A model generated the notes under the pieces. The model ran no database searches, had not been told where the DNA came from, and worked only from the letters and a program-made list of their open reading frames with translations. This document shows, one piece after another, positions 23,618 through 33,970 of a stretch of DNA of 64,000 bases. Numbering within the stretch: position 1 is the first letter of the stretch; each line of letters starts with the position of its first letter. Source of the stretch: Malus domestica (Eukaryota; Streptophyta; Magnoliopsida; Rosales; Rosaceae); NCBI RefSeq assembly GCF_042453785.1, contig NC_091668.1:3178501-3242500 (forward strand), read 5' to 3'. The translations under genes and the position numbers were made by a program.

Positions 23618-24879
23618 TTCCTGCAGGCAAACACAAATATATACACAAAAATATGCAACAAGAATATGCAAAAAGTTATGTCTTTTAGGTCAATAATTAT
23701 AATTGAATTCAATTATTTGGACTTCGGGCCAAATTAAAGAATGGGTGAAAAAATATAAAAACCATTGGCCCTAAAAAAATTAGGCGAATAAAGCTCGGGG
23801 CCCAAAAGAAAAACTACTTCCACGGGTGGTTTAAGAAAAATGGTGCCGTGCATCCTAGGCCTTAGGGTGGGCTGCAGGCCCACAGGGAGAAGAAAATGGG
23901 TCGGGCCGTTGAAAGTGAACCCTTAAAAAATTGCACACGATTTTTTTTTTCACGGATTAGAGGAAACCAATCGGGCCGAGAGAAGGGTTTGCAACGGGCT
24001 TTGGCTTACAAACCCAAAATCAAGTTTTGGTTTTAGATTGGTCCGTGAAGAACCAAAGCCCAAAGGGCTATGTTGTTAGACCAAAAGAACAACCTAACGC
24101 GTGCTGGGTGTGCTTTGCCGGGGAAGAATGTCAGATTTAGTTGACGGCATTTCCAAGTCGGGGCAAGCCATGGTTCGTCGGAGAACCAAGTGTTTGTCAA
24201 TGGAGATGAAATCTCAACGTCGAGGGAGAGAGAACCGAATGAATTCAATTGAATTCGAGAAAAAAAAGTATGAAATTCTTCTGGAATTTCGAGAAATCGT
24301 TATGAAAAACGATGGGTGTTGTCCAATTTTCACGATTGCCAGTCATGTTTCATAAAAAACCGACATGGGAGACCTGGGCTTCAAGCCGTGGGTCGGGACG
24401 GTGGTGCATCAAGTGCACCCGACCGGTGTTCAATATTGGGCTGGGTTTGCATGGTGTGGCCTATCGCCATGGATGGGATAGTGCAGGGCACGAGTTCGAA
24501 AGAACCCTAGGTTTCCCGATTTGGATTTTTTTTTTCAATTCAATTCATATATAATTCAATTTGATGCATATGCAATTCAATAATTTGATGCATGTAAATA
24601 TATTTGATACAATTCATGGCAAAATATCAAATTCACATAATTTAATAATTATGAATATAATGCATACACAATTTATGTAGAATCTAAAATTCGAAAAACG
24701 TAAACTTGGGTCATGCATTATGGTAAATGTTTATGCTATCAGGGCTGCAAAAATATTGAGATAAAAACCGTTGTTTTGAAAGAACCTGATTGCGTGATGA
24801 TATGGATGAATTGGTTTGATGCAGAAAAATTCTTCAACGTCAGATTCCTAAGCATAGCGGTAGGAGCGTGCTGATAACA
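23618..24879 (-). other. Copia leader between the candidate 5' LTR and gag
   Basis: No protein-coding region is recognised. The leader is split by the solo LTR; its other part is 20550-20783 and contains repeats of AACTTCAGGTTT. At the right end, on the minus strand, TTATCAGCACGCTCC lies two bases past the candidate LTR and may be a primer binding site. It resembles, with mismatches, the initiator-Met tRNA type TGGTATCAGAGC. Confidence 0.4.
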
Positions 24880-25148
24880 TGTTGTGGCCTATTTTATTTG
24901 ACAAGGTTATGGTGGTCGGCGTCATGGAGAAGAGAGAGTGTGAGAAATATGTTTGTAGAATTGTAGGGGAATGTGTGTTGTTATCCCTCATACATTGTGC
25001 CTTTACTTATAATAGTAAAAGAGAGAAGATATTTCTTCTTCCCCAAGTAATACAAGTTGTAATAGGAAATGATAACTAGAATCAAATCTAATCTAGGATT
25101 TACACAATCACACTTAAACTAGGATTTACACAATCACAATTCATGACA
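24880..25148 (-). mobile_element. Candidate 5' LTR of the Copia element
   Basis: On the minus strand the block starts TGTCATGAATTGTGATTGTG and ends AGGCCACAACA. It contains a TATA-like ATTATAAGTAAAGG, is 269 bases long, and is followed by a plausible primer binding site. A short LTR of this size fits Copia. The second LTR is missing, so neither identity nor target duplication can be checked. Confidence 0.5.
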
Positions 25149-25665
25149 AATATCCACTTTTTATTTCATTACTATAAATTGGCATTGTCTCTTGCTTTAA
25201 TAAAGTTCCATAATTTCCCAAACAAATATTCCTCCAAAACATAACACAAAAAAGATGAAAAAATAAATTAATTAAATAATGAAGTGAAGCTTACTATGTA
25301 ATGTATTTTAATGTTTTGAACCGTCTTATATTTTAAAACATTATTCATAGATCATCTTTGCAAAAAATAGACAAGACAAAACCATTCAGACATTTATTTA
25401 TATATTATTACGGTTGAAATTGTTTATTTTTTTTGGGCCGTTTATTGACTTTCGTTTTTAGTTTTAATTTTTAATTTTTAAAAAAGTAAAAAAAAAATGT
25501 CAAATGGCCTATTAATAACTATGTAACTACCATCACTACACAAGGAAAAAAAAATTCAACTAAATTAATGATAATTTAATCGAGTGTCTGAACAAAACAA
25601 CTCAATTAAACATACAATAATTTCCACAATAAACCCACAATTGTTCTGACGTATATGCGTGACTA
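25149..25665. other. AT-rich spacer, no gene seen
   Basis: This is AT-rich sequence with short homopolymer runs. I see no coding region, element ends or RNA structure in it. Confidence 0.5.
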
Positions 25666-25680
25666 AACAACTAATAAGAA

Positions 25681-25892
25681 CGACCACGAGTTGGTGGTCT
25701 AGTGGTAAATGGCGGATTACGAGGCTTTTTTAAAACTAAAAATTAGAGGTCTTGGGTTCGAAACCCGTTGCTGGTGTGGAAGCCAGACTTGTGGCCATGG
25801 AAGGCTGAAATGCCTCTGTGAGTTTTTCCAGCTCCCGAAAATGGTGGATAATTATGGCTTGCCACCAGTTGTCCTCCTTTTAAGAAAAAAAA
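25681..25892 (+). mobile_element. tRNA-derived SINE with 15-bp target duplication
   Basis: The Pol III A box is TGGTCTAGTGGTAAATGG (about 25693) and the B box is GGTTCGAAACC (about 25756). A tRNA-unrelated body follows and the element ends in an A-rich tail. AACAACTAATAAGAA is present directly before (25666-25680) and directly after it (25893-25907), a perfect 15-bp duplication from target-primed insertion. It does not fold as a complete tRNA, so it is not a tRNA gene. Confidence 0.9.
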
Positions 25893-25994
25893 AACAACTA
25901 ATAAGAATTAAATAATAACCAATTCAAGTAATTTGAAACAAATAAGATCTGTAAACAATAATTAAGAAATTTGAACCATTTCAATTATAAACAA

Positions 25995-26115
25995 ACGATA
26001 TTATCTACATTAAGGGGGAGGAGGTGAGCTTAGCCTAACAATGGGCTAGCAATAATGTAGTTCAAACTCGTATTTGGCGAGAATCGAACCTAAGACCGTT
26101 GAGTCAAAATTGTAC
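25995..26115 (-). mobile_element. tRNA-derived SINE, minus strand
   Basis: On the minus strand a B box (GGTCTTAGGTTCGATTCTC) is followed by GCCAAATACGAGTTTGAACT, CATTATTGCTAGCCCATTGT and AGATAATATCGTTTG. The body resembles the copy at 15785-15945. The A box end is degraded and target duplications were not resolved. Confidence 0.6.
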
Positions 26116-26159
26116 ATAATATGTAAACAAATAATTCACTCGACACAATTTCACCCTCA

Positions 26160-27731
26160 TTCATTTTTTTCAAAGAGGGTTTTATTAATTTAAGTTCGAC
26201 TCATTCTAGACTATGCGTCTATTAATTACAATCCTTCATTAAAACGAAAAACCCTTTGATTCCAATATGAATAAATCGTAACTTGGAGATTTTGAGTGTT
26301 TGATTTTTGCTACTGCACCTTGGTTGAGCCCTAGATTGCCTGCGTACCTTCGTTGAGGGATCAAGTCACTCGTAGTTCTTTATGTATTTGTTGGGGTTTG
26401 ATGCCTTGTGCAGTTTCAGCTCGTGCCATTTGGGATGTGATATGGCTTCGTGCCCTTTAAAACTTATCGTGGGCTTCATGCCATTTGAATTTAGAGTGGC
26501 TTTGTGCCATTTGAGACTCTATCTTGGCTTCGTGCCATTTTGGGATTTGATACGGCTTCGTGCCATTTGGTATTTGATATGGCATGATTTTCACCAATTT
26601 GAGGTGGTGAATCCATCGAGTTTTGTACTTTGAGATAGTTCAGATCCACGGTATTTAGAGTAATTTACATCCGCGAATTTGGTGTCGTCGATGTTATCTC
26701 CATAATCCTTTATTTTGGATTGGTTGGATTCAACATGTCTCCATCACGCTATTAGGCTCCTGTCATTTGGTGCTCGTCCTCGGCTCTAATTCATAAGGTC
26801 TACATTTACAAAGCCTATATGAATTTAGATGGGGAGTTGTGGCTTTTCTTTGTTCTCCACGTGGGTAGCATTCCCACTTAACTTAGAGAGATTTTGTTTT
26901 GCAGAAAGCTTATTTCTTCTTCTATTTCAAGACTTCAAATTTTCTAAGTCCCAAATAGGGCTTCAAGTGGTGGTGTTTGGAGAGGAAAACCATATTTTAC
27001 CTTTCCATTTATTTTGCATTTGCATGGAAGACAACTGCCTTTTTTTTAAGTGACCACGTGCATGGTTTAGAAGATAAATTTATTTCTCTTCTTCTTTATC
27101 GTAGTTTTCCTTTGCAGACTTAGCAATCTCCATTTTTTCCTTATCTTTCGAATTCCTGGCACAAAAGGCTTTGGGTGGAACTCTTGTATCCCATGTTAAT
27201 TTTGAACACGAGAACATTAGATTAATTCCTGCTGGTTTTCTTCTACAAGTGAGGTTGATCTCGAAGCCATGGTCTTGCTGCGTTTGTCATTTAGTCAAGT
27301 ATAGTTGCTGCACACCTCCGAGCAACGTCCTTGCATAGCTGTTGTTGGTGGCAAAGGCAATGGTTCTTTTGCTGTTGTTGGCAGAGAAGCAAATATCTTT
27401 TAGCTATTTATTTAGAGATGTGGCAAATTTCCTTTCTTTCCTTTTGTCTTGTAGCATCTGTCAATTTGATTTCAATGCTTTTGGTTAATATTTTTGACCC
27501 AATATTTGATCAAAATGATATCCACATTTAAGTCGTTTGAAAGACTTCTTCCTTCTTTTTGGTCAATTCTTTGAAGCACGGTGCCGCTGACATGTTTCTT
27601 GTTTTATGCACAAAATTTAATCCATGGGGGCCATGCTCATAATGCTCACATGAGTGGAAAGTTTTGGAGTAGCTTTTGTTTTCCTCTCTTGTTGTAGTTT
27701 TTTCCTTTCTACATTTTATTTTTTTTTTTTG
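26160..27731. repeat. Repeat-derived segment with a GGCTTCGTGCCATTTG array
   Basis: No gene is recognised. At about 26395-26590 a unit of 30-45 bases containing GGCTTCGTGCCATTTG and a GGATTTGATAT-like part recurs five or six times. The arrangement resembles the short internal repeats of the LTR at 15963-16893, so this may be an old LTR. It is the insertion site of the 4.4-kb element that follows; the flank continues at 32123. Confidence 0.45.
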
Positions 27732-27736
27732 TCTGG

Positions 27737-28331
27737 TGTGGATGCAAATTTCCGTATCATTCTTCTTGAACAAAATTGCATATACAAAACAATTAACACC
27801 TTAGGGTCAAGGCCAAGAGCCTCACGCGCTCATGATGAATGGGGGGGGCTTTAGCCGAAGAACCTTCAATGCCAAAGTTAGAATTTAGAGAGAAAAGTGT
27901 TTGGAGAGTTTTTTAGAGTTTTGCAAGAGTGTGGAACCTCCATTTTTAGAGAAAATTCAGTCATATTTATAGGGCATGGCTGGTCCTTTATGTATATTTT
28001 GGGTGTTATTTGGTGATTTAATTAGCAATTAATATATTGATTAGGAATTAATATATTTATTGGCTAATTAACATGATAAAAGGAATGTTTTGGGGAGGTT
28101 ATGTAATTTGTGTGGAAGGTTTTGAAGGTTATGGAATGATTTCCTTGTAGAGGATATAGAGTAAAGATGGATGAGATAAATTTGAACTTGTTACCTATTT
28201 TTGGGCACTTTTGACTCGGTTGATGAATGATTCTCAACTGCTCGCGTGTAGGAAACCAGGTGTGTCTTGAGGGTAATTTTGTCTTCACCTAAAAATCCAC
28301 GTGTCGCCTCTTGATTATTTTTGGCTCCACA
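27737..28331 (-). repeat. 3' LTR of the non-autonomous element
   Basis: On the plus strand it runs from TGTGGATGCAAATTTCCG to TTTTTGGCTCCACA, giving TG...CA ends in both directions. It is 595 bases against 597 for its partner and holds no gene. Confidence 0.88.
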
Positions 28332-29104
28332 AATGCCCCCACACCTGCTGGGCTGCTCGTAGAAAAGAGCAACAGGTGTAGAGATCTTTTTGCTCTAGGA
28401 AACTTAGAACTGCTTCCTATTTTGATGTAGATTCCCTCTTTAATATGAAATTAGATCATTCTAGGAAAGGGAAATAAATTTCTCTCAAAGCCTATTTAAG
28501 TCCACCTTAAGTGGGTTGTTAAATCAACTTTGGACAACGATTTATTCTACCCTACAAGAAAGAGAAAGCTTAGAGGATATTTGTTCCCCCTCCTCTAGCA
28601 ATCCTCTACATCTTGCCCGTGCAAAGGACCGTCTTTCGTTGCTTTCTTTGTCTTCTCCATGTCGCACCAACGTAATAAAAACTTAATTTCTTCTTGTCTT
28701 CTTCTTGGGTGGTGCTACCATGGGGCAGTCGTCGCGGTGGTGCTGCACGTCGACTGGCAGGGGCCAAGAATCTGCTTGGCAAGGGCCAATGAGGTGATGT
28801 AGCAGGGGGCCATTGCTTGAGCAGCTCGGCTTGATTAAAGCCAATGATTGGTTTGGCATAGGCTAATGAAGTGGTGTGGAATAGGCAATTTTTTGGGCTG
28901 CCTGCTGAAAATGAGGAAACTGCTTGAGTTTGATTTTTCAACTGCCATAGATGGAGCAGTCAAGGATGAAGCTGCCAAGATCAGAGTTGTTGAAGATGAA
29001 GTGTCGGATGAGCGAACTGTTAAGTGTAAAAGTAGCTGCTGCCCCATAACCATTTGTTGTTTAGTTGATCTTCAAGCATTCGATCTTTTGAACGATGTGG
29101 CCTT

Positions 29105-29570
29105 CTCGCACTAGATAGCTTACCCAAATGGGTGTCAGTGAATTAGTTTACCCTCTCGCACTGGAGAGCAATTGGTTTACCCTATCGCACTGAAGAGCAT
29201 ACCTATATGGGTGTTGGGGAATTAGTTTACCCGCTCGCACTGGAGAGCAATTAGTTTACCCTCTCGCACTGGAGAGTATACTCATATGGGTGTCAAAGAA
29301 TTAATTTACCCTCTTGCACTGGAGAACAATTAGTTTATCCTCTCGCACTAAAGAACAGACCTATATGGGTGTCGATGAATTAGTTTACCCTCTCGCACTA
29401 GAGAGCAATTAATTTATCCTCTCGCACTGGAGAGCAGACCCTTTTGGGTGTCGGGGAATTGGTTTACCCTCTCGCACTGGAGAGCAATTAGTTTATCATC
29501 TCGCACTGGAGAGTAGACCCATATGGGTGTCGGGGAATTGGTTTACTCTCTCGTACTGGAGAGCATGGAA
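29105..29570. repeat. Tandem array inside the LTR element
   Basis: Units contain TTTACCCTCTCGCACTGGAG followed by AGCAATTAG, alternating with a longer form that includes ATATGGGTGTCGGGGAATT. The short period is about 34 bases and the composite about 85-90. At least ten short units are visible, imperfect but clear. Confidence 0.8.
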
Positions 29571-30610
29571 GTCGTTGTCGTGAGTGCAGCTCAGGAAAAC
29601 TGAACTGCTGGGACAATCGAAATAATCATTAGCCTGCGAGGTCATGTTTGGCGATCTGTTTGAGACTTCAAACTGTTTGTGGATCTCGCGTAAGGGTGTA
29701 AGCGCAGTAAGCTGCTCCCAGAATTATTGTGCCATTATTAGGTGTTTCGTCGTGTGCCTTTTTTAGGCTTGGTTGGCACGAGCCATATGGCAAGATTGGC
29801 ATAGCTAGGAGCCACGGTGCAATATTGGCACAGATATGAGCCATGATGATAGATCAATGGCTGCTGGAAGCCGTGGAGCAGGCATGCGTGGTTATGAAAT
29901 CAGAGATGGGGCTGGCTTGGGCCAGGTTGTGCGCATCGGGAGGAATTGTTTGGAATATTGAGAACAAGGTCTGCCCCAGGTTCTTGGTAGTCAGGCTAGT
30001 GTGTCATTATGGTACTCGTCTGCCCCCGGCGTGTCGTAACAGAAAAAGTCTTTATATCCGGCAATCTATGAGGGGTAGTCCCATTTGCTCGATCTTGTCA
30101 TTGAAAGATAACTCGCTTATGTTGGTCATGTCTCATCAAAGTGCTTTGTCAATAACTTCGTTGCACGGGAAATCACACAATCGCTCGGTCATGAGTATTT
30201 CTACTTCTTTCTAAATTTACCTTTGTTAGGGGTGGCAGAGCCCTCGGCTACCCTCGGTCGTGACCTGCTGGTCTAAGCTGCTCTTTCATGTGTTTGACTC
30301 GTCTATGCCGCGGCTGCGGTCGATATGGTATGTTTCTAGCAAGAGAGCAAGTAACTCGCAGGCTGCTGGTTGAACTTGAGCTGGATTGAGTGATTGCTTA
30401 TCTCCGTCCGCTGTGCTGCCTACTCCGATGTAAGGTGGATGATGCTTCTTGCGGGCCTTGTCACAAATGAACACTTTGCCTAGAAGGTTGCTCATGTTGA
30501 TTATCGGAGTGTGGCCCCAACCATGAGTGTATGTTCGTCCGTGGGCCTAATCAAGAGTGCACGCTCCTCTGCACACTAAGACGGGAGTATACGTTATCTC
30601 GAAGGCCCAG

Positions 30611-31357
30611 TCAGGAATGTACACCGCCAGAATGCTCGGTTCGTAGTTGGTCGAGTGGCTGCTTACCAGGACATTGCTGGAGAGGTTCTTCGTCTGCCCT
30701 TGTCCTACTTCGGGAGACCTTGTCTGGGGCACATTGCATCTTGGTGCGCTGCAAGAGCTGGTTCACTAAGGTCGTTTGTTGTGCAAGGGCACTCGTCAAC
30801 TCTATGACTTGTCGAGACAAGTGTTGTTCGCCACTTAGATTGGAAGAACTTGAAAGGAATGTTCCTCCTTGGGCAGTGGAAGGGTGGTAGACTCCGGGCA
30901 TGAGATTTGAATTGGGAAATGTCAAATTCACGGAAAAATGTGGTAAGAATGCCTCCGACTCGATGGTAGGTCTGGATGGTTGAGATAATCTTGGGCCGAC
31001 TTAAGCTACTTGGAAAGCCATGAGAGCAAACTGGGCCGCGGGAGTAGGCTGGGCCACAAGAGCAGGCTGGGCCGCGAGAGTGGGCTGCTCAGCGGGAGCA
31101 GGTTGCTCGGTGGGAGCAGGCTGAGCCACGGGAGTGGGCTGCTCGGCGGAAGCAGGCTGCTCAGTGCGTGATGCATGCGAATGCGAGGCTTGGGCCTGGG
31201 CCCGTGCAAGCTTGGATGGCATGGCTTGGGCCATAGTGGAACCTCGTAGTGGTGGTACCACTCCGCCTATGACCACATTTAGCCTCGTGGATTGCCTCGG
31301 TCCCATTTCTTGAGTATTAGAATTTTCACTTGTGGAATTTTCTAAATTTCTAGCCAT
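30611..31357 (-). pseudogene. Gag-like remnant of the LTR element
   Basis: An open segment (31001-31357, minus) begins MARNLENSTSENSNTQEMGP and has a low-complexity tail of AEQP/AQPA repeats. A second (30611-30931, minus) contains LSRQVIELTSALAQQTTLVN, a probable coiled coil. Further frames upstream of 30600 give short Ser/Arg/Gln-rich pieces. This layout resembles the N-terminal gag of large Gypsy-type elements, but no CA domain, zinc knuckle or pol motif is visible. A real gag homology is an inference. Confidence 0.45.
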
Positions 31358-31520
31358 TATATTTTTCTTATACGTTTTATCAAAGAACCTTTGTAAATAA
31401 AAAATTCTAATAATAAGAACGTATGAAAAATATTCAAATGGACTAGAAAATAGAGAAAAACTTTTTTATGCGAGAGTCTTCTACGAGTATGGATCTCAAC
31501 TCTTAATGAAAGCACCAATT

Positions 31521-32117
31521 TGTGGATGCAAATTTCCGCCTCATTTTTCTTGAACAAAATTGCACCTACAAAACAATTAACACCTTAGGGTCAAGCCCAA
31601 GAGCCTCACGCACCCATGATGAATAGGGGGCTTTGGCCGAAGAACCTCCGATGCCAAAGTTAGAATTTAGAGAGAAAAGTGTTTGGAGAGTTTTTTGAGA
31701 GTTTTGCAAGCGTGTGGAACCTCCCTTTTTAGAGAAAAGTGAGTCATATTTATGGGGCATGGTTGGTCCTTTATGTATATTTTGGGTGTTATTTGGTGAT
31801 TTAATTAGCAATTAATATATTGATTAGGAATAAATATATTAATTGGCTAATTAACATAATAAAAGGAATGTTTTTGGGAGGTTATGTAATTTATGTGGAA
31901 GGTTTTGAAGGTTATGGAACGATTTCCTTGTAAAGGATATGGAGTAAAGATGGATGAGATAAATTTGAACTTGTTACCTATTTTTGGGCACTCTTGACTC
32001 GGTTGATAAATGATTATCCACTGCTCGCGTGTAAGAAACCAGGTGTGTCTCGAGGGTAATTTTATCCTCTTCACCTAAAAATCCACGTGTCGCCTCTTGA
32101 TTATTTTTTGCTCCATA
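31521..32117 (-). repeat. 5' LTR of the non-autonomous element
   Basis: This is the partner of the left LTR. Its outer end reads GCTCCATA where the other reads GCTCCACA; the expected TCTGG duplication follows directly, so one base of the terminus has mutated. Confidence 0.88.
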
Positions 32118-32122
32118 TCTGG

Positions 32123-33430
32123 CATCAAGCTGACTTATAAGAAATAATGGAATTCTTATAAATTAAAATATGGCAGCCCAACAACTTGTTTCTTTTTAGA
32201 AAAAACTAAGTCTTTGAGATGGCTTTTCCACCATGTGTGAACTTGAGAGAGAAAGGCACGAGGACTCTTCTCTGTGCACAAAAAAAATTGCGACAATAAT
32301 CACTCTGCTATGGAAATTGAGGGACTTGCTACTTTCTTTCAACACTTTGTAAGACGACCAATGATGCGCAGATGAGGGAATTGAAAATCCTTTTTCTGCA
32401 AATCTTCTTTTTGCTACTACTGACTTGGACAACAATATGCACCATTTTTGGTGGACATTACATAGCAGATGAGCCTGAACGCACTCCTTATTTGTGCGGT
32501 CTCCCATCTACAGATTGTCAGTAGCTGTGAGAAGAGACGAAGCTGATTTTGAGCCTTCCACTGGATGAATATGGCATCCAAGATTTGCACGGATTTGGTA
32601 CCTAAATATTTTCATGTAGGTTTGCTGCTTGCTTCATCTTTGTTTTTTTTTTGTTGGCTATCTTCAGGGTTTCTTTAACAGGTAGACCACTTTTTGTTCT
32701 TCAACACCAAGCCGGTGCAATTACCGAAAGAGACGTTGACGATCTGATTTTTAAGAGCATTAGTTGCGGGGAGCGGATCACTTAGACTTAGTTGGAACTT
32801 CAGGGATGGTTTAGACCACCCATAAGAAATTCATGGAGTTGACAGCAGCGGCAGGGAGTGGATCACTTAGACTTGGTTGGAACTTCACGGGGTGGTTTAG
32901 ACCACCCCAAAGAAATTCATGGGACTAATGGCAGCGGCGGGGAGCGGATAGCATTGAAGAAGCAAATTGCTTCTTTTTCTTTTTCTTGCAAAGCCGAGAG
33001 AAACCAAACAAATAAAGATTTAGAAGGATGGATTTGTGCCTTTGAATGCTTTGTTGCTTTCCTTTGCCATGTATCCTCTTCTCTGTTTGCCCTTGTCTCC
33101 TAGAATTTCTGCAACACTTTACTTCTTTGATTGCTCTTCAACTTTCTGAAGATTTCTGCCATATATTCTTTTCTGTTGTCTCTTAATTTCTGCAGCGTTT
33201 TTTTTGTTTTTCTCTCCTCCGTATGCTTTTGTCGTGTGCCCTCCCCTTTTTATAAACGCAAGGAGCAGTTCCATTAACCTCTTCCATTTTCTGTTACGTG
33301 TTCTACTTTCCCGGGGTGTGGGGAAGTTGAGGAAGGCCATCACTTTACTGAGTTGAGATGTGGGAGCTTAGGAGAGTTCTGGATAGACAAGAACTCTATT
33401 TTTTAGTCTTTGGGCAGAAATGTAATTCAC
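32123..33430. other. Spacer with a two-copy tandem repeat; no gene recognised
   Basis: At about 32768-32950 a unit of about 100 bases occurs twice. It contains GCGGATCACTTAGACTTRGT, TGGAACTTCA and GGTTTAGACCACCC, and the start of a third unit follows. Short reading frames nearby resemble no family I know. The segment is probably the other half of the repeat interrupted by the LTR element at 27737-32117. Confidence 0.4.
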
Positions 33431-33439
33431 ACAACTAAA

Positions 33440-33970
33440 TTTTGTTTTTTTTTTAAGTCTCACCTACTGTTAAAATACCTCCAATATTAAAAAAAAAAAA
33501 AAAAAACCTCCCACTCCCTCCCCGTACTCTCTCTCTCCCCCTCTCTCCTTCTTATTTTCTAAAAAAATATGTTCATACACACAAAATGTGTAGGCAAATG
33601 CTAATATATATAATGTGAACCTTATTTTTAGTCGGTCCACGTTTTGGACTACTATTTTTTCTAATGTATCTCCATCTTTATAAAACTTGCTAATATATTT
33701 TCTCTATGAAAATATATGGCTCAACAAAAACCTCTTATTTACAAGTAAAAATAAACACCATTAAACCATAATATTAACTGCCAAACCATTTCAATTATAA
33801 AATTTCAACAATAAAAAGTGCTACATTAAAAAATATATATATATATCAATAGTGAGGACGCTGAATTATTTGGACATCCACGAAGTCAACTAAAAAGCTA
33901 CGTCTCCTAGTCGATTTTTCTTCATTGATTTCTCTTCTCTCTTTCTAGTCGATTTTTTTGGAATAAACAA
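33440..33970 (+). promoter_or_regulatory. 5' flank of PP2A B55 copy C, shortened
   Basis: The sequence is homologous to 6045-7050 upstream of copy B but lacks the MITE and about 230 bases of leader and promoter that copy B has between 6750 and 7000. It rejoins copy B at GATTTCTCTTCTCTC and the bases before the start codon. Confidence 0.65.

Larger units (their letters stand above)
16894..25148 (-). mobile_element. Decayed Ty1/Copia element, 3' end missing, with nested solo LTR
   Basis: On the minus strand the order is candidate 5' LTR, leader, gag, zinc knuckle, protease, GAG-pre-integrase, integrase core and the N-terminal part of reverse transcriptase. This is the Copia order (integrase before RT). 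The rest of RT, RNase H and the 3' LTR are gone: homology stops near 16894, where another LTR-like block begins. Stops and frameshifts occur throughout. A 2.8-kb solo LTR of another family is inserted in the leader. Without the insertion the remnant is about 5.4 kb. Confidence 0.8.
27737..32117 (-). mobile_element. Non-autonomous LTR retrotransposon with both LTRs and target duplication
   Basis: Two similar LTRs in the same orientation (27737-28331 and 31521-32117) enclose 3.2 kb. TCTGG flanks both ends (27732-27736 and 32118-32122). On the minus strand the right LTR is 5': it is followed by ATTGGTGCTTTCATTAAGAG, a plausible primer site, and the left LTR is preceded by a purine tract GGTGTGGGGGCATT. 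The interior has gag-like remnants and a tandem array but no protease, reverse transcriptase or integrase, so it moved in trans. A hand count gives roughly 40 substitutions between the LTRs (about 7 percent), so the insertion is not recent. Confidence 0.88.

Noticed and set aside
25681-25780. Possible tRNA gene because of good A and B boxes
   Set aside because: No acceptor stem or anticodon arm can be formed, an A-rich tail and 15-bp duplications are present, so it is a SINE.
29105-29570. Regularly spaced repeats reminiscent of a CRISPR array
   Set aside because: Repeats are imperfect, spacers are themselves repeated and the sequence lies inside a plant LTR element.
29843-30890. Plus-strand open frames of 119-123 codons
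   Set aside because: They are antisense to the gag-like remnant of the LTR element and show no protein family.
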